This document shows positions 1-9,199 of a stretch of 34,087 nt of DNA, piece by piece (the first letter of the stretch is position 1; each line of letters opens with the position of its first letter). The notes beneath the pieces are model-generated. The model saw only the letters and a list, made by a program, of their open reading frames with translations. It was not told where the DNA came from and made no database searches. The position numbers and the translations under genes are program-made. The stretch spans positions 1-34,087 of the forward strand of contig JAURMD010000161.1 of the NCBI GenBank assembly GCA_030830875.1, read 5' to 3'. The DNA comes from Thermoplasmatota archaeon. Its GTDB lineage: Archaea; Thermoplasmatota; Poseidoniia; Poseidoniales; Poseidoniaceae.

Positions 1-480
1 GAACAACAGCACCTCGATGTCCTCGTTGCCCCCAACTTCGTAATTTGAGCACCCGGTGTTGGTAGGGTAGTTCACGGGGATGTTGCTGCTGTCGAACCCC
101 ACCTCGGTGCCGTCGCTGAGGGTGATTCGGGACGACGACACCGTGAAACTCCACTGGCTGTTGCCATCGCTGTCGGTGGTGCAGGACGCATAGCCGAACG
201 GCACGCCCGGCGTTGTGGCCTGCGTGCGCACCCACACGCCTTCGCTGCCGCTTGTCTTGTACAGCAGCACAGGGTCGCTCATGTCGACGTCCTCCATCGC
301 GTCAACGGTTGGCACGTCCGCGACCGGGGGCACGTCGATCATCGTGGTGCCCGCGAGGAAGACAACCGCTGCGCCTCCGGCCAGAAGCACGCCGAGCACG
401 AGTGCGCCCCAGCCGGTCCATCCCATTGGGAGGCCCGGGACAAAGAAGCCCTGATGGAGGTCTTGACGCGGGTCGCTCAT
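1..480 (-). CDS. N-terminal part of a membrane-anchored exported protein (partial, runs off the window)
   Basis: This is an open frame of 160 codons from an ATG at 480 down to base 1. It has no stop, so the ORF track omits it. The protein starts with about 20 polar residues, then one hydrophobic segment (around GALVLGVLLAGGAAVVFLAG, residues 25-45), then a Thr/Ser/Asp-rich region with two cysteines in view that looks extracytoplasmic. This suggests a type II anchored or uncleaved-signal protein facing outward. I do not recognise the family. It lies 35 bp downstream of the threonine dehydrogenase stop on the same strand and may share its transcript. The ORF-track plus-strand ORFs here are shadows. 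Confidence 0.7.
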   Translation of the reverse strand, partial: MSDPRQDLHQGFFVPGLPMGWTGWGALVLGVLLAGGAAVVFLAGTTMIDVPPVADVPTVDAMEDVDMSDPVLLYKTSGSEGVWVRTQATTPGVPFGYASCTTDSDGNSQWSFTVSSSRITLSDGTEVGFDSSNIPVNYPTNTGCSNYEVGGNEDIEVLLF

Positions 481-514
481 GGTTTCACGTCACAGGACTG
501 AGGGATGAGCCTTC

Positions 515-1555
515 TTACCACGCAGGGAACGTGAGCACCACCTTTCCGCACTCGCCACTTCCGGCCAAGGCCATACCCGCCTTGAACTCAGACACAGGGA
601 GGGTGTGGGTGACCACACGTGAGACGTCGATGGCGCCCCGCTCGAGGAGGCCGTGCATTGTGTCCCAGGTGCTCCACATGCGTCGCCCGTTGATGCCTTT
701 GAGGTGCAGGTATCGGAAGACCACCTCGTTCATCGGCACCTGCGTCATCTGATGCCCATAGACGCTGAGGACGTTGACGAACCCGCCCATTCGCGTGCTG
801 CGGATGGCGTTGTTGAGTGCTGCAGGAGATCCGGAAAATTCGCAGGCGTTGTCCACGCCCCGCCCCTCCGTGGCCTCAAGGATCCTCTCGACCACGTCGT
901 CGTCCTTACCGAGCACGAGGTCGGCCCCGAGGTCTGCCGCCATGTCCATGCGGAATCGGTTGTCCCAGTCCACGGCGATGACCTTGTTCGCTCCCATCGC
1001 TTTTGCAGCGTTGACGGCGAAGAGACCGATGGGTCCGAGGCCGTGAACGGCCACGGTGGCTCCCTCAATCGGTCCTCCCGTGAGCGTGTGGATGGCGTTG
1101 CCGAGCGGGTCCTGCACCGAGGCCAAGGCCGGGTCGAGTCCCAAAGGGACAGGCCGAGCGTTCACGGCAGGCACAACGAACCATGGCGCAAAAGCGCCGT
1201 GCTGATGGACACCGAAAATGGATCCGTCTTCGCAGACGTGGGCGTTTCCTTCCTCGCACCGGGGGCAGGACCAATCCGCAAGATGGCATTCCACTGCGAT
1301 GAGGTCCCCAACCGTCAACCCGTCCACGCCCTCACCAATCATGGCCACCTCCCCGCTGGTCTCGTGGCCCGTGATGGTGCCAAGCGGGACGTTTGCGCGG
1401 CTCCACTCGTCCCAGGCCCAAATGTGGAGGTCGGTTCCGCAGATGCTGGTGGCTCGGGTGCGCACCAAAACTTCACCCGGTCCCGGGAGGGGGACTGGGT
1501 GCTCAACGAGGTCGAAACCGTCCGCTTCGTCCCGTACTTTCGTCCAAGCAAGCAT
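515..1555 (-). CDS. tdh: L-threonine 3-dehydrogenase (zinc-dependent MDR family)
   Basis: It oxidises L-threonine to 2-amino-3-ketobutyrate with NAD+ in the cytoplasm, the first step of threonine conversion to glycine. The 346-aa product (E. coli Tdh has 341) follows Tdh along its length. It has SICGTDLHIWAWDEW with catalytic-zinc Cys39, GHE at 63-65, a Rossmann glycine motif GLGPIG, and the Tdh-type LKGINGRRMWSTW segment. In the structural-zinc lobe the first of four cysteines is Asp94, followed by Cys97, Cys100 and Cys108. I start at ATG 1555 because the homology begins there; the ORF-track start adds 18 unsupported residues. The next enzyme of the pathway (Kbl) is not in the window. A related sugar or polyol dehydrogenase is less likely given the DEW motif. 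Confidence 0.88.
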   Translation of the reverse strand: MLAWTKVRDEADGFDLVEHPVPLPGPGEVLVRTRATSICGTDLHIWAWDEWSRANVPLGTITGHETSGEVAMIGEGVDGLTVGDLIAVECHLADWSCPRCEEGNAHVCEDGSIFGVHQHGAFAPWFVVPAVNARPVPLGLDPALASVQDPLGNAIHTLTGGPIEGATVAVHGLGPIGLFAVNAAKAMGANKVIAVDWDNRFRMDMAADLGADLVLGKDDDVVERILEATEGRGVDNACEFSGSPAALNNAIRSTRMGGFVNVLSVYGHQMTQVPMNEVVFRYLHLKGINGRRMWSTWDTMHGLLERGAIDVSRVVTHTLPVSEFKAGMALAGSGECGKVVLTFPAW

Positions 1556-1618
1556 GGTCGTTGGCCGTTCCACGCCATCGGGTCGCGTGGTCGACCCTTG
1601 AGGTTTCACCCTTGCCGG

Positions 1619-3205
1619 TCAGGAGGAAATCCATGAGTACCGGCGGGCTCCCTCAAGGTCGTCTTCCGCTTCCTCAGAGCGTACGAATTCGTCGGTTGGG
1701 GGAACCACGGAGTCTTCGCGGACGCCCTTGTGAAGTTCTTCGTAGACCGCGGCATCGATAGCGACGCGGCCCGCGAGGCGCTCAAACAAGTTCCATCGAG
1801 AGACGACCTCGCGCCAGCGTGGGTCCACGACCCCCTCGAAGACCTTCGCTTTAGCACCGGATCCATAGCCGCAGAGTCCGAAGCGCGTACCATCGAGGTC
1901 TGTGTTGTCCTCGAGGTCGGACTCAAACGTGGACATCAGCGCAAGGAAAATGCTACCCGTGTACTGGTTTCCGATGAGGCTGCTGGCTCGCTGACCTTTT
2001 TCGATGCACTCCGTGTGGAACTTGGTGTAGGCTTCAGTTTTCGAAATCGCCCTCCTGTACGCATCCATGGTGTCGTGCCAAGCGTCGTCGTCCATTCCTT
2101 CGGCGCGCTCTGGCGCTGGACCAACCACCGCTTCGACATCAGGCCACATCGTGGTGCCGGTACGGTCCCTGTGAAACACAGCAGGAAACATGCGCTTGGC
2201 TTGGAAGGCGTAGGGGAGGTGCATGATGATGCGGCCCCATTGTTCGGTAAACCGGGGGTCTTCTCCGTGGGTGTAGCGGCCGCTTCGTTCAGCGCGACGT
2301 TGGAAATCCAAGAATGCGTCCCGCACCGCGTCTTGGTAGCATCGGTTGGAGTATTGCCCGTCGAACACGGGCTCGTCCCTGTGGATGCTGATGGTGTCTT
2401 CACCGTGGGCGAATATGCCCAAGCGGCGGAGGGCAGACTTTGGAAGATGACGGACCATCCGATCGAGGATGCCTTCCTTCAGGTTGGCCCCTGCTTCGCG
2501 TGCAAGGTCGAGGACGTCCCCCATCATGGAGCGAACGGACACCTCCCGTCGCGGCTTGAAGAAATCATGGGCGGGGCTCGTGGAAATTCCCCAGCAGTCA
2601 GGAATCACAAGGAGGCGAGGGTTGCGACGGATGAGCAACGCACCGCCTCCAGCGCCTTGGGTGTACTCGCCGGGTGAGCCAAGTTCGTACTTTGCGTTGT
2701 CCGCGTAAACCACGATCCCCATCCGTTCGTCGTCGTCCGTGCTTCGAGCACACCAATCGAGCGTGGTGTGCAAGGCATCCACAGCCCCGATGCAGGCGAA
2801 GGTCATGTCGACCACGTCGCAATTTTGGAAGCAGTCATGGCCGAATCGGTCACCGTAGCGTTGGGTCAACATTTCGACGATGTAGGTCGCCGTCGGCTTT
2901 GCACCGTCGAGCGCGGATTCCGTACCGAGGTACAACCTGCCGATCTTCCGTGGGTCGAGCCCGTTTCGGTCAATGAGGCGCATGACGGCCATGGCGCCCA
3001 TCGTGGCGGTGTCTTCGTGAACGTCAGGAATGGCCATCGCAGAGAGGCCCAAACCCTTGTTCAGTTTGTCGTAATCGGCCTCACGCAGCGCGGCGAAGTC
3101 ACGCATGTCGAGGTACAGACGTGGCACGTGAATGGCCAAGTCATCGATACCGACATGCACTCCGGTGCTGATGGTGGTCACAGGCCCCGGGCTGTCGGAC
3201 TGCAT
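1619..3205 (-). CDS. Hydroxymethylglutaryl-CoA synthase, long form
   Basis: It condenses acetyl-CoA with acetoacetyl-CoA to give HMG-CoA, the entry to the mevalonate route for archaeal isoprenoid lipids. Visible motifs are GTESALD (general-acid Glu region), DMTFACIGAVDAL with the nucleophilic Cys, the glycine-rich PGEYTQGAGGGALLI, HDFFKPRR, MHLPYAFQ with the active-site His, and GNQYTGSIFLAL near the end. At 528 aa it is longer than compact archaeal or bacterial enzymes (roughly 350-390 aa). About 60 residues are inserted after HDFFKP, before a PVFDGQYSNRCY stretch that resembles the eukaryotic PIVDG region. ATG 3205 is chosen because upstream codons would run into the thermosome gene and show no homology. 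It lies 49 bp after the thermosome stop, so co-transcription is plausible. Confidence 0.9.
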   Translation of the reverse strand: MQSDSPGPVTTISTGVHVGIDDLAIHVPRLYLDMRDFAALREADYDKLNKGLGLSAMAIPDVHEDTATMGAMAVMRLIDRNGLDPRKIGRLYLGTESALDGAKPTATYIVEMLTQRYGDRFGHDCFQNCDVVDMTFACIGAVDALHTTLDWCARSTDDDERMGIVVYADNAKYELGSPGEYTQGAGGGALLIRRNPRLLVIPDCWGISTSPAHDFFKPRREVSVRSMMGDVLDLAREAGANLKEGILDRMVRHLPKSALRRLGIFAHGEDTISIHRDEPVFDGQYSNRCYQDAVRDAFLDFQRRAERSGRYTHGEDPRFTEQWGRIIMHLPYAFQAKRMFPAVFHRDRTGTTMWPDVEAVVGPAPERAEGMDDDAWHDTMDAYRRAISKTEAYTKFHTECIEKGQRASSLIGNQYTGSIFLALMSTFESDLEDNTDLDGTRFGLCGYGSGAKAKVFEGVVDPRWREVVSRWNLFERLAGRVAIDAAVYEELHKGVREDSVVPPTDEFVRSEEAEDDLEGARRYSWISS

Positions 3206-3254
3206 ATGAATGCTGAGGCGGTCACCGTGGTTGCAGGGTCTGCTTTCACATCCC

Positions 3255-4877
3255 TCAAGCGTCAGCGTCGCGCTCTCCCATCGCGTCAAGTTGTGCTTGG
3301 ATGTCGTCAGGAATCTGTGCTTCAAGGCGTGCCCACAGCACGTCATCGATTCGAAGCACGGCGCATGCTGCTTCGGTGGCACCATGAATCGTCGGACGCA
3401 CCACGCTCAGGGGTTCGAGAACACCGATGGCGCCAAGGTCCTTCGGCGTGCCATCGGTCAAATCAAGCCCGATTCGGTGTGCGTCCGACCCACCATCGGC
3501 CTGCGCAGCGGTCACGTCGAGCAGCGCGTCGATTGGATCGAGTCCGGCATTTTCTGCTAAGGCGCGAGGAATGGATTCAAGCGCGTCGGCGTAGGCTTCC
3601 ATGGCCAATTGCTCGCGGCCGGGGGTTGCTTCAGCTCGTCGTCTCAAATGACGTGCAATGGCCACGTGGGCCGCACCTCCACCCACGAGCAAGCGTCGGT
3701 CGATGCGAACTTGTGCAGCGACGCCAACTGCGTCATCAAAGCACCTCGATGTCTCCTCGACCACATGATCGCTGCTGCCACGAGCAATGAAGGTCGCTGC
3801 GACGCCCTCGCCTCGAACGGTCCAGTGGTGCATGTCCCCGATGAGGTGAGAACGGCTCTCGATGACGTTCCCAACGTCGGATGTGCCGGCTTGGTCGGCC
3901 CGGAGGACCACACGTGCTCCCGTCGCGAGGGCGAGCAGGTCGAGGTCACTTGCGGGCACGCGCCGGAAGGCTTGGATCCCCGCGTCCATCAAGGACCGAT
4001 GGGCCTCGTCGTCGATGGCCCCGGAGACGGCAAGGACGTTCACGCCGAGGTCCGTCACGTGCTTCACGTCGAGCTTCATCCGTTCACCTTCTCGGCGCCG
4101 CAACGCGTTCAGAACCTCTGGCGAGGTGGCTTGGAAACTGACGTCGCTGCGCATACCACGTCGCTCAAGACCGCCGTCGACGAGCAGGATTCGACCGTTC
4201 TCTACCACTTTCACCATGGAGGGGTTGGCAAGCCGCTTCGCAAGAACGAGGCCGTTGACGACCTCTGAGTCGGTGGCCGGGCGGCCAACCGCCATCACCG
4301 TGGAAATGCGTGTTGGGTCGACGTCGATTCGCCCGTCCACTTCGCGCTCGATGGCTTTGGCCGCTTCAGCGGCCAAGACGGCCAGTCGTGCCTGCACTGC
4401 AGTGCTTGATTTTCCGGCAAGGCTCGAGCGAACGGCGGTGACGAGGTCGTCATCCGTGCCCTCCATGGCGAGTCGCTCGAGCATCGCGAGGGCTTCCGCT
4501 TCCGCACGACGGTAGCCGCGCACGATGGTGCTGGGATGCACACCTTCCACCACGAGGTGCCATGCATTTCGCAACAATTCCGCTGCGATGATCACCGCCG
4601 AGGTGGTCCCGTCCCGCGCGGTTCGATCCTGGGCGGAGGATGCATCGATCAGCATGCGAGCAACCGGATGTTCAACGCGTGCCGTTTCAAGCACGGTCAC
4701 ACCATCGTTGGTGACCAGGGTACGACCTTCCTCGTCGAGCAGTAGCTTGTCGAGGCCCTTTGGACCGAGCGTGCTCCGCACCGCACCTGACAACGCCATG
4801 GCGGCTGCGATGTTCTTGCGGAGTGCGGTCCGCCCGGTGGTTCGGGCGGTGTCCTCCAGCAAGGGGGCCTCGCTCAT
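3255..4877 (-). CDS. Thermosome subunit (group II chaperonin, TCP-1/Cpn60 family)
   Basis: It is a subunit of the ATP-driven double-ring folding chamber of archaea. The 540-aa protein has the family order: equatorial LGPKGLDK (38-44), TNDGVTVL (57-63), DGTTSAVIIAAELL (from 89), the apical domain, then FDDAVGVAAQ and LVGGGA in the second equatorial part. The key Asp residues (58, 89 and the one in FDDA) are kept. Three points are atypical: the usual GDGTT reads RDGTT, GGGAxE reads GGGAAH, and the Gly/Met-rich C-terminal tail is missing, ending instead in ...GERDADA. This suggests a divergent paralogue. ATG 4877 (MSEAP) is preferred over the upstream codon 4898. It lies 42 bp downstream of dnaK. 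Confidence 0.9.
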   Translation of the reverse strand: MSEAPLLEDTARTTGRTALRKNIAAAMALSGAVRSTLGPKGLDKLLLDEEGRTLVTNDGVTVLETARVEHPVARMLIDASSAQDRTARDGTTSAVIIAAELLRNAWHLVVEGVHPSTIVRGYRRAEAEALAMLERLAMEGTDDDLVTAVRSSLAGKSSTAVQARLAVLAAEAAKAIEREVDGRIDVDPTRISTVMAVGRPATDSEVVNGLVLAKRLANPSMVKVVENGRILLVDGGLERRGMRSDVSFQATSPEVLNALRRREGERMKLDVKHVTDLGVNVLAVSGAIDDEAHRSLMDAGIQAFRRVPASDLDLLALATGARVVLRADQAGTSDVGNVIESRSHLIGDMHHWTVRGEGVAATFIARGSSDHVVEETSRCFDDAVGVAAQVRIDRRLLVGGGAAHVAIARHLRRRAEATPGREQLAMEAYADALESIPRALAENAGLDPIDALLDVTAAQADGGSDAHRIGLDLTDGTPKDLGAIGVLEPLSVVRPTIHGATEAACAVLRIDDVLWARLEAQIPDDIQAQLDAMGERDADA

Positions 4878-4919
4878 GGCGCCGCCACCGGTGGGCACGT
4901 CTTGAAGCGTCCGACCGCT

Positions 4920-6797
4920 TCAGTCCTCGTCGACGACCTCGAAATCTGCGTCAACGACGTCGTCGGCTACGGGGATGCTCCCGTCCCCGTCCTCTTCGGC
5001 GTCGACCTTCGCAGCCGCGGCTTCGTACAACTTGGCTGAGACCGCGTGCATGCTTTGCTCGATTTCGGCCACCTTGGCTTGGACCGCCGCTTCATCGAGG
5101 TCTTCGATGGACTTGGGCCGACCTTCGCCGTCCTGCACCATCGCCTCAAGGTCATCGAGAAGGCCTCGAACAACGGCGGTGTCGTCGTCCGTCAAGGTCT
5201 CGCCCGCCTCGTCCAACGTGCGTCGGGTTTGGTAGACGATCTGGTCGGCCATGTTGCGCAACTCGACCTTGGCTTTGCGGGCCTTGTCGGCCTCTGCGAA
5301 TTCCTCCGCTTCAGCAATCTTTGCCTTTATTTCGTCCTCGGAGAGGGAGGTCTGGGATTCAATCTTGATCGATTGCTCCTTCCCGGTTCCAAGGTCTTTG
5401 GCGCTCACGTTCACGATGCCGTTCGCGTCGATGTCGAAGGTCACTTCGATCTGCGGCATCCCACGTGGTGCAGGAGGAATGCCGACCAGTTGGAATTGAC
5501 CGAGCGTGATGTTGTCCTTCGCAAACTCCCGCTCGCCCTGAAGCACGTGGATTTCCACGGCAGGTTGGTTGTCGGATGCCGTCGAGAAGGTCTCGGAGCG
5601 GCGCGTTGGGATTGTTGTGTTGCGCTCGATCATGGTGGTGGTCACTCCACCAAGCGTTTCGATGCCGAGGGTCAGCGGCGTCACGTCAAGGAGCAGGACA
5701 TCGGACACGCCCTGGTCTCCAGCGATGATCCCAGCCTGCAGGGCTGCTCCGAGTGCGACGGCTTCGTCAGGGTTGATGCCACGGTACGGGGTCTTTCCGG
5801 TCTCCTTTTGGATGGCCTCTTGGACTGCAGGAATCCGAGTCGAGCCTCCAACAAGGATGACCTTATCGATGTCACCGGCTTTGAGTCCTGCGTCCTTCAT
5901 CGCTTGACGCGTCGGCTTCATGGTCTTCTCCACCAGACCGGACGTCATCTTCTCGAAGGTGCTGCGGGCCAGGCTCATGTCCAGATGCGCTGGATTTCCA
6001 TCGCTCATCGTGATGAAGGGCAAGCTGATTTGCGTCTGTTGAGTACCGGAGAGTTCGATCTTGGCCTTTTCTGCCGCTTCTTTGAGCCTGCTCATGGCCT
6101 GTGCATCGCTGGAAAGGTCGACGCCGGTGCTCTTCTTGAACTCGGCAATGAGCCAAGCGATGATAGCATCGTCGAAGTCGTCCCCGCCGAGAAGGTTGTT
6201 GCCCGCGGTCGCCTTGACCTCAATCTGTGGTTGCCCGTCCACATCGTAGATCTCAAGGACGGAGACGTCGAACGTCCCCCCGCCAAGGTCGTAGACGAGG
6301 ATGGTTTGGTCGACGTCCTTGTCCACGCCGTAGGCCAACGCCGCTGCGGTTGGCTCGTTGATGATGCGAAGGACCTCAAGACCTGCGATTCGGCCCGCAT
6401 CGCGGGTCGCTTTTCGCTGTGCATCTGAGAAGTACGCGGGGCAGGTGATGACGGCCTTTGTGACCTCATGACCAAGGTATGACTCAGCGTCGGCCTTCAA
6501 CTTCTGAAGGACGAAGGCGCTGACCTCCTGAGGGGTGTAGGTGGATCCGTCCACCTCTGTGGTCCAGTCGGTGCCCATGTGCCGCTTGACGGAGATCATC
6601 GTTCGGGCCGGATTCGTCACCGCTTGCCGCTTTGCGGTGATGCCAACCAATCGTTCACCGCCGTCCTTAGCGAAGGCCACCACGGAGGGTGTTGTTCGTG
6701 CACCTTCCGCGTTTGGAATGATGACGGCTTCTCCGTTTTCGATGGTTGCGACGCAGCTGTTGGTGGTGCCTAGATCAATACCGATGACGTTGCTCAT
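4920..6797 (-). CDS. dnaK: Molecular chaperone DnaK (Hsp70)
   Basis: This is an ATP-dependent chaperone that binds unfolded segments. The 625-aa protein has the phosphate-1 loop [12 protein letters not shown] at the start, [25 protein letters not shown], a [14 protein letters not shown] substrate-binding region and the bacterial-type tail [14 protein letters not shown]. The roughly 25-residue nucleotide-domain insertion of proteobacterial DnaK is missing, as in Gram-positive and archaeal Hsp70s. Archaeal DnaK genes are generally regarded as acquired from bacteria. ATG 6797 is preceded by a strong GAGGAGGA ribosome-binding sequence inside the 20-bp gap to the sHsp stop. GrpE and DnaJ are not in the window, so the cochaperones must be elsewhere. 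Confidence 0.97.
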   Translation of the reverse strand: MSNVIGIDLGTTNSCVATIENGEAVIIPNAEGARTTPSVVAFAKDGGERLVGITAKRQAVTNPARTMISVKRHMGTDWTTEVDGSTYTPQEVSAFVLQKLKADAESYLGHEVTKAVITCPAYFSDAQRKATRDAGRIAGLEVLRIINEPTAAALAYGVDKDVDQTILVYDLGGGTFDVSVLEIYDVDGQPQIEVKATAGNNLLGGDDFDDAIIAWLIAEFKKSTGVDLSSDAQAMSRLKEAAEKAKIELSGTQQTQISLPFITMSDGNPAHLDMSLARSTFEKMTSGLVEKTMKPTRQAMKDAGLKAGDIDKVILVGGSTRIPAVQEAIQKETGKTPYRGINPDEAVALGAALQAGIIAGDQGVSDVLLLDVTPLTLGIETLGGVTTTMIERNTTIPTRRSETFSTASDNQPAVEIHVLQGEREFAKDNITLGQFQLVGIPPAPRGMPQIEVTFDIDANGIVNVSAKDLGTGKEQSIKIESQTSLSEDEIKAKIAEAEEFAEADKARKAKVELRNMADQIVYQTRRTLDEAGETLTDDDTAVVRGLLDDLEAMVQDGEGRPKSIEDLDEAAVQAKVAEIEQSMHAVSAKLYEAAAAKVDAEEDGDGSIPVADDVVDADFEVVDED

Positions 6798-6817
6798 GGT
6801 GTGTTCCTCCTCGGGGA

Positions 6818-7534
6818 TTACAAGATCGGGATGCCACCATCATCGTCGTCATCGTCCTCGTCCTCGGAGAGGTCGATGGCGATGGTGCCATCCTCGAAGG
6901 TGTTGGGTTCGTCGTCGTTGAGCTCATCAGGGTCCTCATTTTCGTCGACCGAGGGGAGGTCGCCGACGGGGACCAGACGCAAGGTGATGTCGAGAACGCC
7001 GTTGTTGAGGGTCCAGTCCACAACGTCCTCGCAGCGATGAGGCAGACGCACCCTCGCAACAGGGGTGACTTGTGTGCGCCGTAGAACTTCGATCTGCTGG
7101 CCTTGTTCCACGAGGGTGAGTTCAACCTGGTCAGAGGTGAGGTCCGCACGGCGTGCCACGTCCAAGGTGATGATCATGTTCCAATCTTCAAGGAACACAT
7201 CGCTGGGTGGAAGGTCAATGTCAGGAGTTGACGGATGGGCGGATTCATCCAACTCCACCTGCTTGGCGTCAACGGTAACGTCGAGTCCAAGACCCCGGAG
7301 CAATTCGTCGAGTCCGCCTCCCCCATTGAAGACCTTGGCAAGGTCGTCCATGTCGAAGTTGAATCGGACGTCACCTCCAGCCTTCTCGAGGTCGATTCCT
7401 AGACCTTCCATGTGCGTCTTGAAGTGCTCCATCATGCGGTCAAGGTCGTCCCGGTTGAGGTTGATGCCGAGGTTCTTCAGCATGGCAAGCAACTGTTCGA
7501 GGAGCCGTTCCTCCCAGTCGTCTTTGCCAGCCAT
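6818..7534 (-). CDS. Small heat-shock protein-like (Hsp20/alpha-crystallin domain) with acidic tail
   Basis: It is probably a holdase-type chaperone. The product has 238 aa. A helical N-terminal part (to about residue 90) is followed by a beta-rich segment (about 118-190) of alpha-crystallin pattern: an opening [18 protein letters not shown], then [12 protein letters not shown] like the conserved G-V-L motif. A very acidic stretch (EDEDDDDDD) precedes the terminal GGIPIL, where IPI matches the I-x-I motif that locks sHsp oligomers. ATG 7534 is preferred over GTG 7543 because GGTGAGGG sits just ahead of it. It is first in the co-oriented sHsp-dnaK-thermosome run. The domain call rests on pattern, not on a search; a divergent Hsp20-fold protein of other function remains possible. 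Confidence 0.7.
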   Translation of the reverse strand: MAGKDDWEERLLEQLLAMLKNLGINLNRDDLDRMMEHFKTHMEGLGIDLEKAGGDVRFNFDMDDLAKVFNGGGGLDELLRGLGLDVTVDAKQVELDESAHPSTPDIDLPPSDVFLEDWNMIITLDVARRADLTSDQVELTLVEQGQQIEVLRRTQVTPVARVRLPHRCEDVVDWTLNNGVLDITLRLVPVGDLPSVDENEDPDELNDDEPNTFEDGTIAIDLSEDEDDDDDDGGIPIL

Positions 7535-7561
7535 CTCCCTCACCCACTACTGAACCATTGG

Positions 7562-7569
7562 TTACATAA
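7562..7569 (-). promoter_or_regulatory. TATA-like element ahead of the chaperone run (tentative)
   Basis: The minus strand reads TTATGTAA about 28-35 nt upstream of the sHsp ATG in a 126-bp divergent gap. Standard archaeal spacing would start transcription near 7540, leaving almost no leader, which conflicts with the apparent ribosome-binding sequence. The same bases could serve the plus-strand aminotransferase gene. No clear heat-shock operator was seen. Confidence 0.3.
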
Positions 7570-7660
7570 TCCGCTGCCCTTCGGGGGTATTTCAAGGTAT
7601 GGCGATGACGGTGATGGAGTCAAAGGCAAGTTCATGGGGCGGGAGCAGGAGGGCCCCACG

Positions 7661-9157
7661 ATGTCTCCCATTGAGGTGCTCAATGGCCTCAACGCCCTTC
7701 GAGACCGCCAGGGGGTTCGGGGAACACCGGGCCTTCCAGACAAGGTAATCCTCGACTTTGCGGCCAAGGATCCGGCCATCGGACGTGCCGTTGAAGAAGC
7801 CACGGTACGGTTGCAGGCCCTCATCGATGAACTCGGTGCTGAGCGTGTCCTCTGCGACGAGCATGCCCTCGTCGCTTTCCTTCAATCCGGCTTCGTGAAT
7901 TTTTACGCCGCTGCAACCGTCAATCCGTACGTCGCCTTGGCCGCGCGTGGCCCGTGGATCGTGACGTCTCATGGCGCCCTGTTGCACGACAACGGTGGCT
8001 ACGGGATGCTTGGCGCAGGACACGGGCCGGACGATGTGATTGAGGCGATGTCGCAGAACCATGTCATGGCGAACGTCATGACGCCTTCGTTCAGCCAGCA
8101 TCGCTTCGTGGAGCGCATGCGGCGTGAAGTGGGCCATGCTCGAGTGGACGGTTGTCCTTTTTCACGCTTCATTTGCATGAATTCGGGTTCGGAATCCATG
8201 ACGGTCGCGATGCGAATTTCGGACGTCAACGCCCTGCGTCACACGTCAACAGGCGGTGCCTACGAAGGAAAACCCACCCGAATGTTGGCCATTGAGCGCG
8301 CCTTTCACGGCCGCACCGACCGCCCTGCCCAGATTTCTCACTCGTGCATGGAAGGCTACGACCGAAACCTCCGCACCTTCCAAGGGAGGAACAACCTTCA
8401 CCTCATTCCTGCAAACAACATCGATGCGCTCCGAGCCGCCTTCGATAAAGCAAACAACGACGGTGTTTTTGTCGAACTCCTCGCGATTGAACCTGTCCAG
8501 GGAGAGGGTGCTCCAGGTGTTCGCGTGGAACGTGCGTTCTACGATGAAGCAAGACGGCTCACGCTCGAGCATGGCAGCATGCTCATCGTCGACTCTGTTC
8601 AGGCGGGATTCCGAGGCCAAGGCTGCCTCAGCCTTGTCGACTATCCCGGCTTTGAGGACGCGGAAGCTCCGGACATGGAGGCGTGGTCCAAAGCGATCAA
8701 TGCCGGTCAATACCCGCTCTCGGTCCTCGGCATGACCGAGCGGGCGGCCTCCATCTACGTCACGGGCATCTATGGCAACACGATGACGACGAACCCGCGA
8801 GCCCTCGAAACAGCGATTGCTGTGCTCGACCGTGTGACGCCAGAGATGCGAAAGAACATCCTCGAGCGCGGTGAAGAACTCGTCGCTGGGCTTCGGACGT
8901 TGATGAAGGAGTACCCGAACGAGGTGCTGGGCGTGACGGGCTCCGGCCTGCTCGTCGCGGCAGAACTCGACCCAGTTCGCCTCAAAGTGGTCGGCGACGA
9001 ATTGGTCGAAATGTGGTGCCGAAGGCACGGGCTCGGCATCATCCATGGTGGTATCAACGCCCTCCGTTACACGCCACACTTTGGCATCACGAGCGATGAG
9101 GTGGCCTTGGTGGTCGAGATGACCCGGCAGGCCATCGAACACTTCCGAAACCTCTGA
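7661..9157 (+). CDS. Class III pyridoxal-phosphate aminotransferase
   Basis: It transfers an amino group using PLP; the substrate cannot be fixed from sequence. The 498-aa protein shows the class III order: SGSESMTVAMRISD (cofactor phosphate region), AFHGRT, IEPVQGEGAP, LIVDSVQAGFRGQG with the cofactor-binding Asp, and MEAWSKAINAGQYPLSVLGM with the likely Schiff-base Lys. The usual DEVQTG is DSVQAG, so it is not a standard acetylornithine or GABA transaminase; lysine 6-aminotransferase-like enzymes are one possibility. An N-terminal extension of about 75 residues precedes the fold. ATG 7661 is chosen because GGAGGG lies 7 nt upstream; the ORF-track start at 7412 overlaps the sHsp gene on the other strand. 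PPK2 follows after 42 bp. Confidence 0.85.
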   Translation: MSPIEVLNGLNALRDRQGVRGTPGLPDKVILDFAAKDPAIGRAVEEATVRLQALIDELGAERVLCDEHALVAFLQSGFVNFYAAATVNPYVALAARGPWIVTSHGALLHDNGGYGMLGAGHGPDDVIEAMSQNHVMANVMTPSFSQHRFVERMRREVGHARVDGCPFSRFICMNSGSESMTVAMRISDVNALRHTSTGGAYEGKPTRMLAIERAFHGRTDRPAQISHSCMEGYDRNLRTFQGRNNLHLIPANNIDALRAAFDKANNDGVFVELLAIEPVQGEGAPGVRVERAFYDEARRLTLEHGSMLIVDSVQAGFRGQGCLSLVDYPGFEDAEAPDMEAWSKAINAGQYPLSVLGMTERAASIYVTGIYGNTMTTNPRALETAIAVLDRVTPEMRKNILERGEELVAGLRTLMKEYPNEVLGVTGSGLLVAAELDPVRLKVVGDELVEMWCRRHGLGIIHGGINALRYTPHFGITSDEVALVVEMTRQAIEHFRNL

Positions 9158-9199
9158 GGAATGCACGAAGGCTGATGGCCGAGCCTTCCATCGAGGTCC

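Noticed and set aside
653-1636. 327-aa plus-strand ORF
   Set aside because: It is antisense to tdh; His/Val-rich shadow composition.
5046-6428. 460-aa plus-strand ORF
   Set aside because: It is antisense to dnaK, whose motifs are complete; the composition is that of a shadow frame.
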